Positions 38,337-47,455 of a stretch of DNA of 64,000 nt are shown piece by piece (positions within the stretch are counted from its first letter, which is position 1; each line of letters opens with the position of its first letter). The position numbers and the translations under genes are program-made. The notes under the pieces are model-generated. The model was not told the DNA's origin and did no database searches. It saw only the letters and a program-made list of their open reading frames with translations. The stretch covers positions 372,001-436,000 of the forward strand of contig CAWKDW010000014.1 in NCBI GenBank assembly GCA_963848475.1, read 5' to 3'. Source of the stretch: Solirubrobacter sp963848475 (lineage in GTDB: Bacteria; Actinomycetota; Thermoleophilia; Solirubrobacterales; Solirubrobacteraceae).

Positions 38337-39035
38337 CGACGGCGACGCGCAACCGCGGGCGCGCGCTGCTGCGCGTGCTGTCGACCGTGCTCATCGTCTC
38401 CGGAACGCTGCTGCTGATCGACGCCGGCGCGACGCTGCTGTGGCAGGAGCCGGTGTCCGCGGTCTACTCGCGCGTGGAGCAGAGCAGCCTGCAGAGCGAG
38501 CTCGCGACGCTGGACCGGGTCCGCCCGACCCCGATCGAGCAGCGCGCGCTCAAGAAGCTGCCCGATCCGACGCGCCGGCTCGCCTTCGCGGCCCGCTCGC
38601 TGGACCGCCGGACCGACGACGGCGACCCGATCGGCAAGCTCGGAGATCGACCGCATCGGGCTCTCGTCGGTGATCGTCGAGGGAACCGACGCGGGCGATC
38701 TGCGCTCAGGCCCGGGCCACTACCCCGGCACGCCGCTGCCCGGCCAGCGCGGGACCGTCGGGATCGCCGGGCACCGCACGACCTACGGGGCGCCGTTCCG
38801 CAAGCTCGACAAGCTCCGCCCGCGCGACGAGATCGTCGTCGTCATGCCCTACGGCCGCTTCACCTACCGCGTCGAGCGCACGCGGATCGTGCCGCCGACC
38901 GCCGTCTGGGTGACCCAGCGGGTCAGCTATGACCGCCTGATCCTCTCCGCCTGCCATCCGCTGTATTCGGCGGCCAAACGCATCGTCGTCTTCGCAAGGC
39001 TGGTGAACGCCACGCCGAGAGGCGCGGCCGCTTGA
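38333..39035 (+). CDS. Class D/E-type sortase (one frameshift)
   Basis: Cysteine transpeptidase for surface proteins or pili, about 233 residues. An N-terminal membrane anchor ('STVLIVSGTLLLIDAGATLL') precedes the sortase barrel with the catalytic His in 'GIAGHRTTYG', Cys in 'LILSACHP' and Arg in 'AAKRIVVFARL'. An extra C at about 38640 shifts the frame before 'EIDRIGLSSVIVEG'. It is coupled to the M28-like membrane protein by GTGA. No LPXTG-type substrate is visible in the window. Confidence 0.87.
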
Positions 39036-39089
39036 GATCCGGCGAGGACCCCATCGATCGATTGTCCGCGCGACGACGATGAGGCTCAT

Positions 39090-39323
39090 ATGACGGTGCA
39101 GGAATCCCGATACGTAACGCGAGACCGGATGACGGGTCCGGCTCGCGACGGTGGGCGGCGCTTCGTGCGCGCGTCCCCATCGCCCCCTCCCAAGGATGGT
39201 GCGGTGACCAAGGTGCAGCAGTTGCGAGATCACATCGAATGCGGGACGTACACGGTCGACAGCCAGGCTGTCGCCGAGGCGATCCTGAAGCGTCTCCTTC
39301 GCCAAGAGGAGGGGACGCGATGA
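39090..39323 (+). CDS. FlgM-like anti-sigma-28 protein
   Basis: 77 residues from ATG; a GTG at 39204 would give only the conserved part. The C-terminal 'KVQQLRDHIECGTYTVDSQAVAEAILKRLL' (read in two parts: about residues 41-56 and 57-70) matches the FlgM pattern in which a basic helix, G-x-Y-x-V-D and A-x-A-I-L-x-R-L contact sigma-28. FlgM holds late flagellar transcription until the hook is complete. No flagellar gene is near. The N-terminal 40 residues look unstructured, as in FlgM. Confidence 0.6.
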   Translation: MTVQESRYVTRDRMTGPARDGGRRFVRASPSPPPKDGAVTKVQQLRDHIECGTYTVDSQAVAEAILKRLLRQEEGTR

Positions 39324-39336
39324 GCCACTGGCGCAA

Positions 39337-40269
39337 CTAGTCGTGTTCGTAGCCTCGCCAGGCGGCAGCGCCTGGCGGGGCCTCAACCCACGTCACTTCG
39401 GCGGCACCGGCGAGGACCTCGCCGATCCAGGTGAGCCCCGCGGCCTCGACGCCTCGAGGCACGCAGACACACAGCTCGTAGTCCTCGCCGCCGGTCGCGG
39501 CCAGTTCGGCGGCGCCGACCCCTAGCGCCGCCGCCACCTCCGCGACCCCCGGGGCGAGCGGGAGCGCCGCCGCGTCGAGCTCGATCCGGACGCCGCTCGC
39601 CTCCGCCAGCCGCCGCGCGTCGGACGCGAGGCCGTCGGAGAGGTCGAGCATCGCGCTCGCGCCGGCGGCGGCGAGCGCCAGGCCTTCCGTCAGCCTCGGC
39701 AACGGCCGCAGGTAGCGCGCCACCAGCCCCGGCCGGTCCGGGGCCCGGCCGTCGAGGATCGCCAGGCCGGCCGCGGCGGCACCGAGCGTCCCGGTGACGC
39801 CGACGCGGTCGCCCGGCCGGGCGCCGTCGCGGCCGACGAGCTGCTCGGGCGTAGCGGCCCAGCCGACCACGGTGACGGCCACCGTGAGCACCGGCCCGCG
39901 CGTGAGATCGCCACCGGCGATCGTGACGCCCGACTCGACGGCCAGCGCCTCGGCGCCGCGATGCAGGGCGACGACGTCCGCGTCGCTGAGCTCAGGCGGC
40001 AGCACGAGTGAGAGGTAGGCCTCGCCCGGCGAGGCGCCCATCGCGGCGATATCCGACAGCGCGCCGGCGAGCGCGCGCCAGCCCACGTCCTCCGGGGCCG
40101 CCTGGCCGAGGCGGAAGTGCGTGCCGTCGACCATCACGTCGGTCGACACCGCCGCGGCGCCGCCGGCCGTCACGACCGCGCAGTCGTCGCCGATCCAGCG
40201 CACGACGCGCGACCCGGGACGCAGCGCGAGCACGTCCCGAATCGCGGCTAGGAGAGAAAGCTCACCGAT
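39337..40269 (-). CDS. thiL: Thiamine-monophosphate kinase
   Basis: Final kinase of thiamine diphosphate synthesis, about 310 residues. Features: 'WIGDDCAVV' and 'STDVMVDGTHFRL' (metal and nucleotide binding), 'ALSDIAAMGASPGEAYLSL', 'AGGDLTRG', 'LDLSDGLASDARRLAEASG' and 'ATGGEDYELC'. The start is unclear: coding similarity begins at 'GELSLLAAIRDVL', overlapping the infA stop, but no ATG/GTG/TTG is in frame there. The first in-frame GTG is 40233, which would drop part of the fold's first helix; a small sequence error at the infA junction is likely. Confidence 0.9.
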   Translation of the reverse strand: MGELSLLAAIRDVLALRPGSRVVRWIGDDCAVVTAGGAAAVSTDVMVDGTHFRLGQAAPEDVGWRALAGALSDIAAMGASPGEAYLSLVLPPELSDADVVALHRGAEALAVESGVTIAGGDLTRGPVLTVAVTVVGWAATPEQLVGRDGARPGDRVGVTGTLGAAAAGLAILDGRAPDRPGLVARYLRPLPRLTEGLALAAAGASAMLDLSDGLASDARRLAEASGVRIELDAAALPLAPGVAEVAAALGVGAAELAATGGEDYELCVCVPRGVEAAGLTWIGEVLAGAAEVTWVEAPPGAAAWRGYEHD

Positions 40270-40480
40270 GGCGGTAGACGATCCGCGCGCGGTTGAGGTC
40301 GTACGGCGAGACCTCGACCCGGACTCGATCGCCCGGGAGGATCCGGATCCGGAAGCGCCGCATCTTGCCTGCGCAGTGGCCGAGCACCTCGTGCCCGTTG
40401 TCGAGCTGCACCCGGAACATCGCGTTCGGGAGTGCCTCGACGACCTCGCCTTCGAACTCGACCTTCTCTTCCTTCGCCAA
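40262..40480 (-). CDS. infA: Translation initiation factor IF-1
   Basis: 72 residues, the usual length. OB-fold with 'EFEGEVVEALPNAMFRVQLDNGHEVLGH', given here in two overlapping pieces of the known motif, and C-terminal 'ILPGDRVRVEVSPYDLNRAR'. It binds the 30S A site. It lies 3 nt after csp and runs into thiL. Outside the spc ribosomal operon, so a second infA copy may exist elsewhere. Confidence 0.95.
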   Translation of the reverse strand: MAKEEKVEFEGEVVEALPNAMFRVQLDNGHEVLGHCAGKMRRFRIRILPGDRVRVEVSPYDLNRARIVYRHR

Positions 40481-40483
40481 GAG

Positions 40484-40687
40484 CTATATGACCCTGACGT
40501 CCGTCGCCTGCGGGCCCTTCGCGCCCTCGCCGAGCTCGTACTCGACCTTGGCACCCTCGGCCAGCGTGCGGAATCCGTCGCCGGAGATGGCGGAGAAGTG
40601 GACGAACGCGTCCTTGCCTCCGTCATCGGGGGTGATGAAGCCGAACCCCTTCTCGTCGCTGAACCATTTCACGACACCGGTAGCCAT
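40484..40687 (-). CDS. Cold-shock protein (CspA family)
   Basis: 67 residues from the ATG at 40687 ('MATGVVKWFSDEKGFGFITP'). RNP1 'KGFGFI' and RNP2 'DAFVHFS' of the single-stranded nucleic-acid-binding barrel are intact. GAGGAG lies 10 nt before the ATG. It is first in a csp-infA-thiL series. Confidence 0.95.
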   Translation of the reverse strand: MATGVVKWFSDEKGFGFITPDDGGKDAFVHFSAISGDGFRTLAEGAKVEYELGEGAKGPQATDVRVI

Positions 40688-40768
40688 CTCAAGCACTCCT
40701 CGCGTACCACCATCGCCGCCTCTGGCGGCCCTGACGGCGCAAGTTGTACCAGTCAGGGGTGGCTGCGG

Positions 40769-42983
40769 CTAGCCGTCGGTGCCGGGTGCCTGCGTGCCGC
40801 CGTTGGGCGACTGCGTGTCGGGCGGCGGCTGGGCCGGTGACTCGTAGGCGCCGGGATCGGGGGCGGCGCCGTTGTTGGTGCCGGTGGTCTTATCGCCGGG
40901 CGTGGTGTTCTTGTCGGCGCCAGGATCGGTCTTCGCGTCCGGATCGGCGTTCGGGTCCGCGTTCGGATCGTCCTCGTCCTTCTCCGCGTCCTTGGCGCCC
41001 TCACGGGCGTAATGGCCGAGGAAGGTCTGGCTCTGGAACGGCTCCTTGGGCTGCTTGAACTGGCCGCAGTACTTGCCGACGGCTTCCTTCATGTAGGCGC
41101 CCCAGATCGCGGCGGGGTAGGTGCCACCGTCGATGTTGCCGCCGGTCGGCGCGTACATGCCGTTCATCGAGACCTGGCCGGAGCCGGGGTAGCCGACCCA
41201 GACCGCGGTCGACAGGCGCGGCGTGAAGCCGACGAACCAGGCGTCGATGTTCTTGTCCGTCGTGCCGGTCTTGCCGCCCGCGGGGCAGCCGATGTTCGCC
41301 TTCGTGCCCGTGCCGCCGAGGATGTTCTGCTCGAGGATCTTGGTCGCCTCGTAGGTGACGCCGTCCGAGAAGGCCTTGACGCGATGCACGCGCCAGCGGC
41401 GCGGGAGCTTGTCGGAGCCGTCGCGCTGGACGACCCGGTTGATCGCGCGCGGGCGGTTGCGGTAGCCGCCGTTGGCGATCGTGGCGTACGCGCTCGCCAT
41501 CTCCAGCGGCGAGACGCCGTTCTCGAGACCGCCGAGCGTCTCGGCGCAGTAGCCGCTGAGCTTGGACTTGATGCCCATCATCCGCGCCGTCTCCTTGACC
41601 TTGTCGGGTCCGAGGTCGGCGGCGAGCTGGATGTAGACGGAGTTGTCGGAGGCCAGCGTCGCACGGACGAGGTTCATGCTGCCGGCGCCCTTGGCGCTGT
41701 AGGTCTTGATCTCGAACGGCGCGCCGCAGGCCGGCGAGTCGATCTTCGTGGGCGACTTCGAGACGTACGTCGTCGAGTTCGGGTTCACGCCTTCGCGCAG
41801 CGCGGTCAGCAGCGCCATGATCTTGAAGGACGAACCGGGCTGGCGGTGGCCCTGGGCGGCGAGGTTGAACGTCGACTTGCCCTTCGAGCGCCCGTAGGTC
41901 GACGAGGAGGCCATCGCGACGATGTCGCCGTTCTTCGGGTCGATCGTGACGATCGCGGAGGAGGGCCCGACGTTGCCCATCGTGTTCGCGATCGCCGCGC
42001 GCGCCTCTTTCTGCTTGCTGAGATCGATCGTCGTGTAGACGCGCATCCCGCCGCGCTGCACCTTGTCGATGCCGTACTCCTTGATCAGCTCCGACTTGAC
42101 GTAGTCGAGCACGTAGCTCTCACGCGTCTTCTTGAAGTAGTCGTCCATGTGCAGGCCGAGGTCCCGCGCCATCTCCTTCTTGGCCCGCGCGGGCGTGATC
42201 ATCCCGAGCTCGGCCATCTTGCCCAGCACCTCGTTGCGGCGCGCCGTGGTCCCGATCGGGTTGTCCACCGGCGAATAGGTCGACGGCGCCTGCGGCATTC
42301 CGGCGAGCATGGCCGCTTCGCGCAGCGTCAGGTCCTTGACGCTCTTGTCGAAGTACAGGTGCGCGGCCGCGTTGGCGCCGATCGCCGACTGGCCGCCGAC
42401 GGTTCCGTAGGGGACCGAGTTCAGGTACTTCCCGACGACCCACCGCTTCGAGTACGTGGCCTCGAGGTCGCGGGCGAGCTTGGCCTCGCGGATCTTGCGC
42501 TTGTAGCCGTCGAGGCCCCCGCGCGTGTCGTCCTGCGTGTAGAGGAGTGCGGACGAGCTGCATCGTCAGCGTCGAGCCGCCCTGCACGGTCTTGTGCGAG
42601 GTCGCGTTCTTGACCGCCGCGCGGATGATGCCCTCGTAGTCGACGCCCGTGTGCTTGTAGAAGCGCTCGTCCTCGATCGCGATCGTCGCGTCCTGGAGCA
42701 CCTTCGGCATCTGATTGGCCGGCACCGGCTGGACGAGGTCGTCGGCCTGGATGAAGCCGAGCCGCGTCTTGCCGTCGGACGCGAAGACCTCCGTCAGCGC
42801 GCCTGCATTGCGCTGTTTGTACGTGGAAAGCGCCGGCGCGGAGTTGGCCGTACGCAGTACCCAGGTGACCGCGGCGCCGGCTGTAGCGGCTCCGCAAAGG
42901 AGTACGACAAGCAGGCCGAGGAGTACCCATCGACCGACATGGGCGCCTGACTGGCGCCGCCTCGTACGCGCTGAAAGACTCAA
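40769..42983 (-). CDS. Class A penicillin-binding protein (one frameshift)
   Basis: Bifunctional peptidoglycan synthase, about 737 residues. A membrane anchor ('WVLLGLLVVLLCGAATAG') leads to the GT51 glycosyltransferase domain ('ATIAIEDERFYKHTGVDYEG', 'GGSTLTMQLVR'). The transpeptidase domain has Ser-x-x-Lys in 'PGSSFK', 'SDN' and 'KTGTT'. The frame changes by one extra base at about 42550 inside GT51. The C-terminal tail (about 70 residues) is an Asp/Pro/Thr-rich unstructured extension with 'DPNADPNADPDAK' repeats. TTG start, with TAGAAT at 42997-43002 13 nt ahead. Confidence 0.92.
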
Positions 42984-42996
42984 GGGCGAACGAGGG

Positions 42997-43002
42997 ATTC
43001 TA
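42997..43002 (-). promoter_or_regulatory. -10-like box TAGAAT before the class A PBP
   Basis: TAGAAT on the minus strand, 13 nt before the TTG start of the PBP gene. Confidence 0.4.
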
Positions 43003-43013
43003 GTTCGCGGTGC

Positions 43014-43784
43014 TTAAACCTCCCGTGAAAGTAGGCCCTCGGCTCTTAGCCGTTTCAGACATTGGCGGCGCAGCGCGGACTCCGCGCCGGCGCGATCCGG
43101 CGGGTGCACAGGGTCACTGCCGACGGCCAGCCGGACGCCCCAGGGAACCGTCTCGGCGACCGCGACATCCTGGCCCGTCTCGTCCGTCAGTGCCGCGATC
43201 GCGAGCTCGGCATCGGCCTCGGGCGGCAGCCAGACGGTCACGTCGAGCGAGACCAGGTCGGTCTTGAGCGTGTCGTTGGCGAGGATCCCGCCGGCGAGCT
43301 TCTCGTTGGGGATGACGATCCGCTGCTCGCTGGCCGTGCGCAGCACCGTGTGGTTGAGGCTGACGTCCTCGACGACGCCGTAGTTGCCTTCGAAGGTCAC
43401 CCAGTCGCCGACGCGGATCGGCTGCGTGACCGCGAGCATGATCCCCGCGATGAAGTTGGCCAGCGTCTGGCGCGCGGCGAAGCCGATCACGGCCGCGGCG
43501 ATCGCACTCGAGGCCAGCAGGCTGGTCGCGATGTTGGAGAGCCCGGTGAAGCCCGACAGCGCGACGAAGATCCCGATCGCGACGATCGTCGCGTAGATCA
43601 GCCGGCGCACGAAGCGCAGTCGCGTCGCGCCTTCGCGGGACAGCCCGGAGCGCTCGGCGGCGACGCGCGCGGCGCGGCCCCGGAACGCCCGGTCGAGCAG
43701 CGTCGCGAGCGTGAACGCGACCAGCAGGGAAGCGCCCGCGTTGACCCAGGCCGTGACGTCGATGCCAGTATCCGCAGCTTCCAT
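43014..43784 (-). CDS. MscS-type small-conductance mechanosensitive channel
   Basis: 256 residues. Three membrane helices, the last being the pore helix with the Ala/Gly pattern 'SSAIAAAVIGFAARQTLANF', then the MscS beta domain 'QPIRVGDWVTFEGNYGVVEDV' (in two pieces in the fold), 'TASEQRIVIPNEKL' and an alpha/beta cage domain. Opens on osmotic downshock. The start ATG at 43784 overlaps the start ATG of the divergent HAD gene within CCATGG. Confidence 0.9.
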   Translation of the reverse strand: MEAADTGIDVTAWVNAGASLLVAFTLATLLDRAFRGRAARVAAERSGLSREGATRLRFVRRLIYATIVAIGIFVALSGFTGLSNIATSLLASSAIAAAVIGFAARQTLANFIAGIMLAVTQPIRVGDWVTFEGNYGVVEDVSLNHTVLRTASEQRIVIPNEKLAGGILANDTLKTDLVSLDVTVWLPPEADAELAIAALTDETGQDVAVAETVPWGVRLAVGSDPVHPPDRAGAESALRRQCLKRLRAEGLLSREV

Positions 43785-44467
43785 GGACGCTGAGAGTAAA
43801 CCGGGCGCCGTTCTGCTCGACGCGCTCGGGACGCTGCTGACCTTCGAGGCCCCCGCGCCGCATCTCCGCGCCGCGTTGCGGGAGCGGACGGGTGTCGACA
43901 TCGGCCGCGACGCCGCACAGGCCGCGATCAAGGCGGAGATCGCCTACTACCGCGCGCATCTGCACGAGGGCTCCGGCCCCGAGACGCTCCAGGATCTGCG
44001 AATGCGCTGCGCGGAGGCGATGGCGCTGCCGTTCACGACGCCGGTCGTGCTCGACGCGCTGCTCGCAGCGCTGCGCTTCCACGCCTACCCGGACAGCGCG
44101 CGCCACGCTGCGCGCCCTGCGCGAGGCCGGGATCCGCACCATCGTCGTCTCCAACTGGGACTGGTCGCTGCACGAGCGGCTCGAGGAGACCGGGCTGGCG
44201 GAGCTCGTCGACGGCGCCGTGGCGTCGGCCGAGATCGGTTCGGCCAAGCCCGACGGCGCCATCTTCCGCGCGGCGCTCGCGCTCGCCGGAACCGCGCCGG
44301 GGCGGACGTGGCACGTCGGCGACACGCCGGAGGCCGATGTCGAGGGCGCTCGCGCCGCCGGCCTGCGGCCGATCCTGATCGACCGCGACGGCGCTCAGGC
44401 GCCGCTGGACGGCGTGCTCACGGTCCGATCGCTCGCCGAGCTCATACCCTTGGCGGCGCCCCGATGA
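43783..44467 (+). CDS. HAD-superfamily hydrolase (one frameshift)
   Basis: About 227 residues, likely a phosphatase. Motif I is modified: 'LLDALGTLL' has DALGT where DxDxT is usual, so the second Asp is missing. Motif II 'VVSNWD', motif III Lys in 'GSAKPDGAIF' and motif IV 'WHVGDTPEADVEGARAAG' are present. An extra C at about 44103-44106 shifts the frame. It overlaps the CPBP gene (ATGA). The missing second Asp resembles REG2/HDHD3-like members and haloacid dehalogenases rather than ordinary phosphatases. Confidence 0.8.
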
Positions 44468-45354
44468 CGAGCCCCGAGCCCCCGCCCATGCCCGAGGCGC
44501 CCGTCGAGACGACGAGCCCCGAGGCCCCGTCCTTGCCCGAGGCGCCCGTCGAGACACCGCCGGTGCCGTACACCGTTCCCGTCTGGGTCCCGTTCGCGAC
44601 GCTGCTCGGCGTCCTGGTGATCGTCAACGTGATCGGGCTCGGCGTCGTCGGCTACCTGTCGGCCACCGACAAGTCGTTCAAGAGCACCGACGACCTGCCG
44701 CAGGGCGCCACGATCGGGCTCACGTTCTTCCAGGACCTCGTGTTCGTCTACGGCGCCTGGATCGCGATCAAGCTCTCGCTCGGGCTCGCGCGCCGCGAGA
44801 CGTTCGGGCTGATCCGGGTACGCGAGGTGTGGAACGCGGTCAAGTGGGCCGCGATCGCCTACGCCGGCTTCTGGATGGTCACGGTCCTGCTCACCGCGAT
44901 CTTCGGAACGCCCGACGATCAGGCGCTGGTGACCGACATCAAGGGGCAGGACTCGATCCCGATCCTGCTGGCCTGGGGCCTGTTGATCTGCATCCTGGCG
45001 CCGGTCGTGGAGGAGCTGTTCTTCCGAGGATTCATGTTCGGCGTCTTCTCGCGCAGGCTCGGCGCGGTCTGGGGCGCGCTGCTGACCGGGCTCGTCTTCG
45101 GGATCGGCCACGCGCCCGCGGCACCCATCCAGCTGATCGCGCTCGGCGCGTTCGGGGTCGGGTTGTGCCTGCTTTATTGGCGCACAGGGTCCATCATTCC
45201 CTGCATGGCCCTCCACGCCCTCAATAACTCGATCACCTTCGGACTGGTGAAAGAGCTTGACCCCGCGCTCTTCGCCGGCGTCGTCGCCGTCAGCGTCGGC
45301 ACCGTCATCGCCGGCGCCACCGCATTCTCCGCCCGCCCCGCGGTGGCTGCATGA
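44464..45354 (+). CDS. CPBP-family intramembrane metalloprotease
   Basis: 296 residues. A cytosolic N-terminus with two near-copies of 'PEAPVETxxPEAP' and Pro-rich repeats precedes about seven membrane helices. Catalytic motifs: EExxxR in 'VVEELFFRGFMFG', FxxxH in 'VFGIGHAPAAP' and HxxxN in 'ALHALNNSI'. The family includes CAAX proteases and bacteriocin-maturation enzymes; the substrate is unknown. It overlaps the upstream HAD and downstream L,D-transpeptidase genes (ATGA at both ends). Confidence 0.9.
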   Translation: MTSPEPPPMPEAPVETTSPEAPSLPEAPVETPPVPYTVPVWVPFATLLGVLVIVNVIGLGVVGYLSATDKSFKSTDDLPQGATIGLTFFQDLVFVYGAWIAIKLSLGLARRETFGLIRVREVWNAVKWAAIAYAGFWMVTVLLTAIFGTPDDQALVTDIKGQDSIPILLAWGLLICILAPVVEELFFRGFMFGVFSRRLGAVWGALLTGLVFGIGHAPAAPIQLIALGAFGVGLCLLYWRTGSIIPCMALHALNNSITFGLVKELDPALFAGVVAVSVGTVIAGATAFSARPAVAA

Positions 45355-46343
45355 AGCGGCCGGCGTTCGCGCTGGCAGCGCTGATCGCGCTGGCCGCGGT
45401 GCCCGCCCAGGCCGCAGCTCAGACCCCCCCGCCGCCCGCGCCGACTCCGCCGGCCGTACCCGTTCCCACCGCGAAGCTCTCGATCACCGCCCAGGACGTG
45501 CTCGGCGGCAAGAGCCCGGCGGCGCTGACCGGGCGGACGTTCACGGCGCGCGTCGTGATGAAGCCCTTCGTCGCCAACGAGGCGGCGGTGCTGCGGGTCT
45601 ACCGCGGCGCCCGCAAGATCAGGGTCAAGTCGCTCAAGTTCAAGCCGGTGGCCGGTGGCCGGGCCGGCGTCGCGACGTTCAAGGTGAGCTCGAAGCTGGC
45701 CGGGACCGTGACGCTGAAGGCCTCGCACCGGGCGACGCCCGGGCTGGCCACCACGGTCGCGAAGTCGGTGAAGGTCACGGTCGTGCGCGCCTACGCGGGC
45801 CCCGGCTCGCGCGGTCCGGCGGTCACGCTGCTCCAGGACAAGCTCGCCGCGCTGCACTACGTCGTGCCGCGCACCGGCGTCTACGACGCGGGCACGGGCC
45901 GCGCGATCATGGCCTGGCGCAAGGTGGCCGGGTACGCGCGCACCTACATCGCCACCGAGGACGTCTTCGCCGGCCTGCTCAAGGGGCGCGGCGTGTTCAA
46001 GGTCCGTCACCCCGGTGACGGCCACCACGTCGAGGCGCGGTTGAACAGCCAGGTGCTCGCCCTCGTCAACGGCTCCAAGGTCGAGCGGATCTACCACACG
46101 TCCTCGGGCAAGCCGTCGACGCCGACCGTGCAGGGCAAGTTCGCCGTCTACTCGAAGACGCCCGGGACCAACGCCAAGGGCATGGTCGACTCGAACTACT
46201 TCATCCGCGGCTACGCCATCCATGGCTACATCGACGTCCCGCCCTACAACGCCAGCCACGGCTGCCTGCGCGTGCCGATCCCGAACGCGCGGGCGATCTA
46301 CGACTGGCTGCGGATCGGCGACGTCGTCTGGGTCGAGCCGTAG
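45351..46343 (+). CDS. L,D-transpeptidase (YkuD) with peptidoglycan-binding-like domain
   Basis: 330 residues with a signal peptide ('ALAALIALAAVPAQAAA'). An Ig-like domain (about 45-145) is followed by a PG-binding-like segment ('GPAVTLLQDKLAALHY', about 155-205). The C-terminal YkuD domain has HG in 'GYAIHGYIDVP' and the catalytic 'ASHGCLRVPI'. It forms 3-3 peptidoglycan cross-links. The 3' 46 nt overlap the 3' end of the minus-strand YbdK-type gene. Confidence 0.92.
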   Translation: MKRPAFALAALIALAAVPAQAAAQTPPPPAPTPPAVPVPTAKLSITAQDVLGGKSPAALTGRTFTARVVMKPFVANEAAVLRVYRGARKIRVKSLKFKPVAGGRAGVATFKVSSKLAGTVTLKASHRATPGLATTVAKSVKVTVVRAYAGPGSRGPAVTLLQDKLAALHYVVPRTGVYDAGTGRAIMAWRKVAGYARTYIATEDVFAGLLKGRGVFKVRHPGDGHHVEARLNSQVLALVNGSKVERIYHTSSGKPSTPTVQGKFAVYSKTPGTNAKGMVDSNYFIRGYAIHGYIDVPPYNASHGCLRVPIPNARAIYDWLRIGDVVWVEP

Positions 46344-47411
46344 GTATCGGCCACCAGGTGGGCGAGTAGCCCGTCCATCCCGCCGGCGGCGTGGGCCTCG
46401 CGCATGCGATCCGCGCCGCCGCCCTCGACCAGGATGCGCTCGATCTCCTCGAGCGCATCCTCACCGTCGAGATCGTGCGCGTAGGGACGCGCGAGCTCGA
46501 GCGCGTCCGCGCCGACCTCGCGGATCGGGCGCACGCGCGCCGCGCCACCAGATCGTCGCGTCGATGCCGTCGCGGGCGGCGCGGAAGGAGGACTCCATCA
46601 GCGCCTCGGGCGGTGGCGCGAGCTCCTCGGCGCCGTCGGCGCAGGCTGCCGAGAGGGCGTGGACCAACGCCGCCAGTCCGGCGACGGTCTCCAGCCGGGT
46701 CTGCGCATCCATGGCGCGGACCTCGACCGTGCCGAGCTTCGGGCTCGGGCGAAGGTCCCACCACAGGTACGTGTAGTCGGGGAGTTCGCCGGTCGCGAGG
46801 CACCACTCGACGACCGCGGCGTAGTGCTCCCAGCTCGCGAACGTGGGCGGGATCGTCGACCGCGGGAAGGCCCGGAAGGTCATGTGGCGCGCGCTCGCGA
46901 AGCCGGAGTCCTGCCCGTGCCAGTACGGCGAGCTGGCCGACAGCGCCTGCAGCAGCGGCAGGTGCGCGCGCATCCGGTTGCAGACCGCGATCGCGGTCTC
47001 CGGATCGGGCATCCCGACATGGACGTGCAGCGCCGCCGTCGGCATACGCGAGACCAGGCCGCGCATCGCCTCGCGGATCGCCTGATAGCGCTCCGTCTCC
47101 ACGTGCACGACCTCGCCGAAGCCCGTGTCCGGGTGCAGGCCGCCGCCGATGAACGTCGCGCCCGCCGCGCGCAGCTGCGCGCGCTGCACGGTCAGTACCT
47201 CCAAGCCTTCGGGTGCGCTGCGCACCACGGGGGTCACGCTCTCGATCAACGCCTCGTAGACGTCGTTCATGAGCTCGCCGTGCTCCGTGCCGAGCCCAGC
47301 GATGATCTCGCTGGCGACGTTCGCGGGACGGTGCGTCTCGGCGTCGACCAGCAGAAGCTCCTCCTCGATGCCCAGCGCGAAGTCGGCCTCTTGGCCGAAA
47401 CGGTGCTCCAC
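46298..47411 (-). CDS. YbdK-type carboxylate-amine/glutamate-cysteine ligase (one frameshift)
   Basis: GCS2 family, about 370 residues. Features: 'EHRFGQEADFALGIEEELLLVD' (ATP-grasp-like N-terminal EEE motif, split in description), 'TAALHVHVGMPDPE', 'RHMTFRAFPRS' and 'LWWDLRPSPKLGTVEVRAMD'. It couples an amino acid to glutamate or related acids; members of this class have weak gamma-glutamylcysteine activity. The frame changes near 46545. The GTG at 47411 was chosen because similarity starts there and TAGACT lies 7 nt before it; a longer frame to 47465 overlaps pyrE. Confidence 0.87.
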
Positions 47412-47418
47412 GGGCGCC

Positions 47419-47424
47419 AGTCTA
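47419..47424 (-). promoter_or_regulatory. -10-like box TAGACT for the YbdK-type gene
   Basis: On the minus strand, 7 nt before the GTG at 47411; leaderless candidate. It is back to back with the pyrE box. Confidence 0.4.
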
Positions 47425-47441
47425 CGGCCGCGTCGGCGCAA

Positions 47442-47447
47442 TAGGGT
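47442..47447 (+). promoter_or_regulatory. -10-like box TAGGGT for pyrE
   Basis: 8 nt before the pyrE ATG at 47456; leaderless candidate. Same hexamer as in front of otsA. Confidence 0.4.
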
Positions 47448-47455
47448 CAGTTCCG

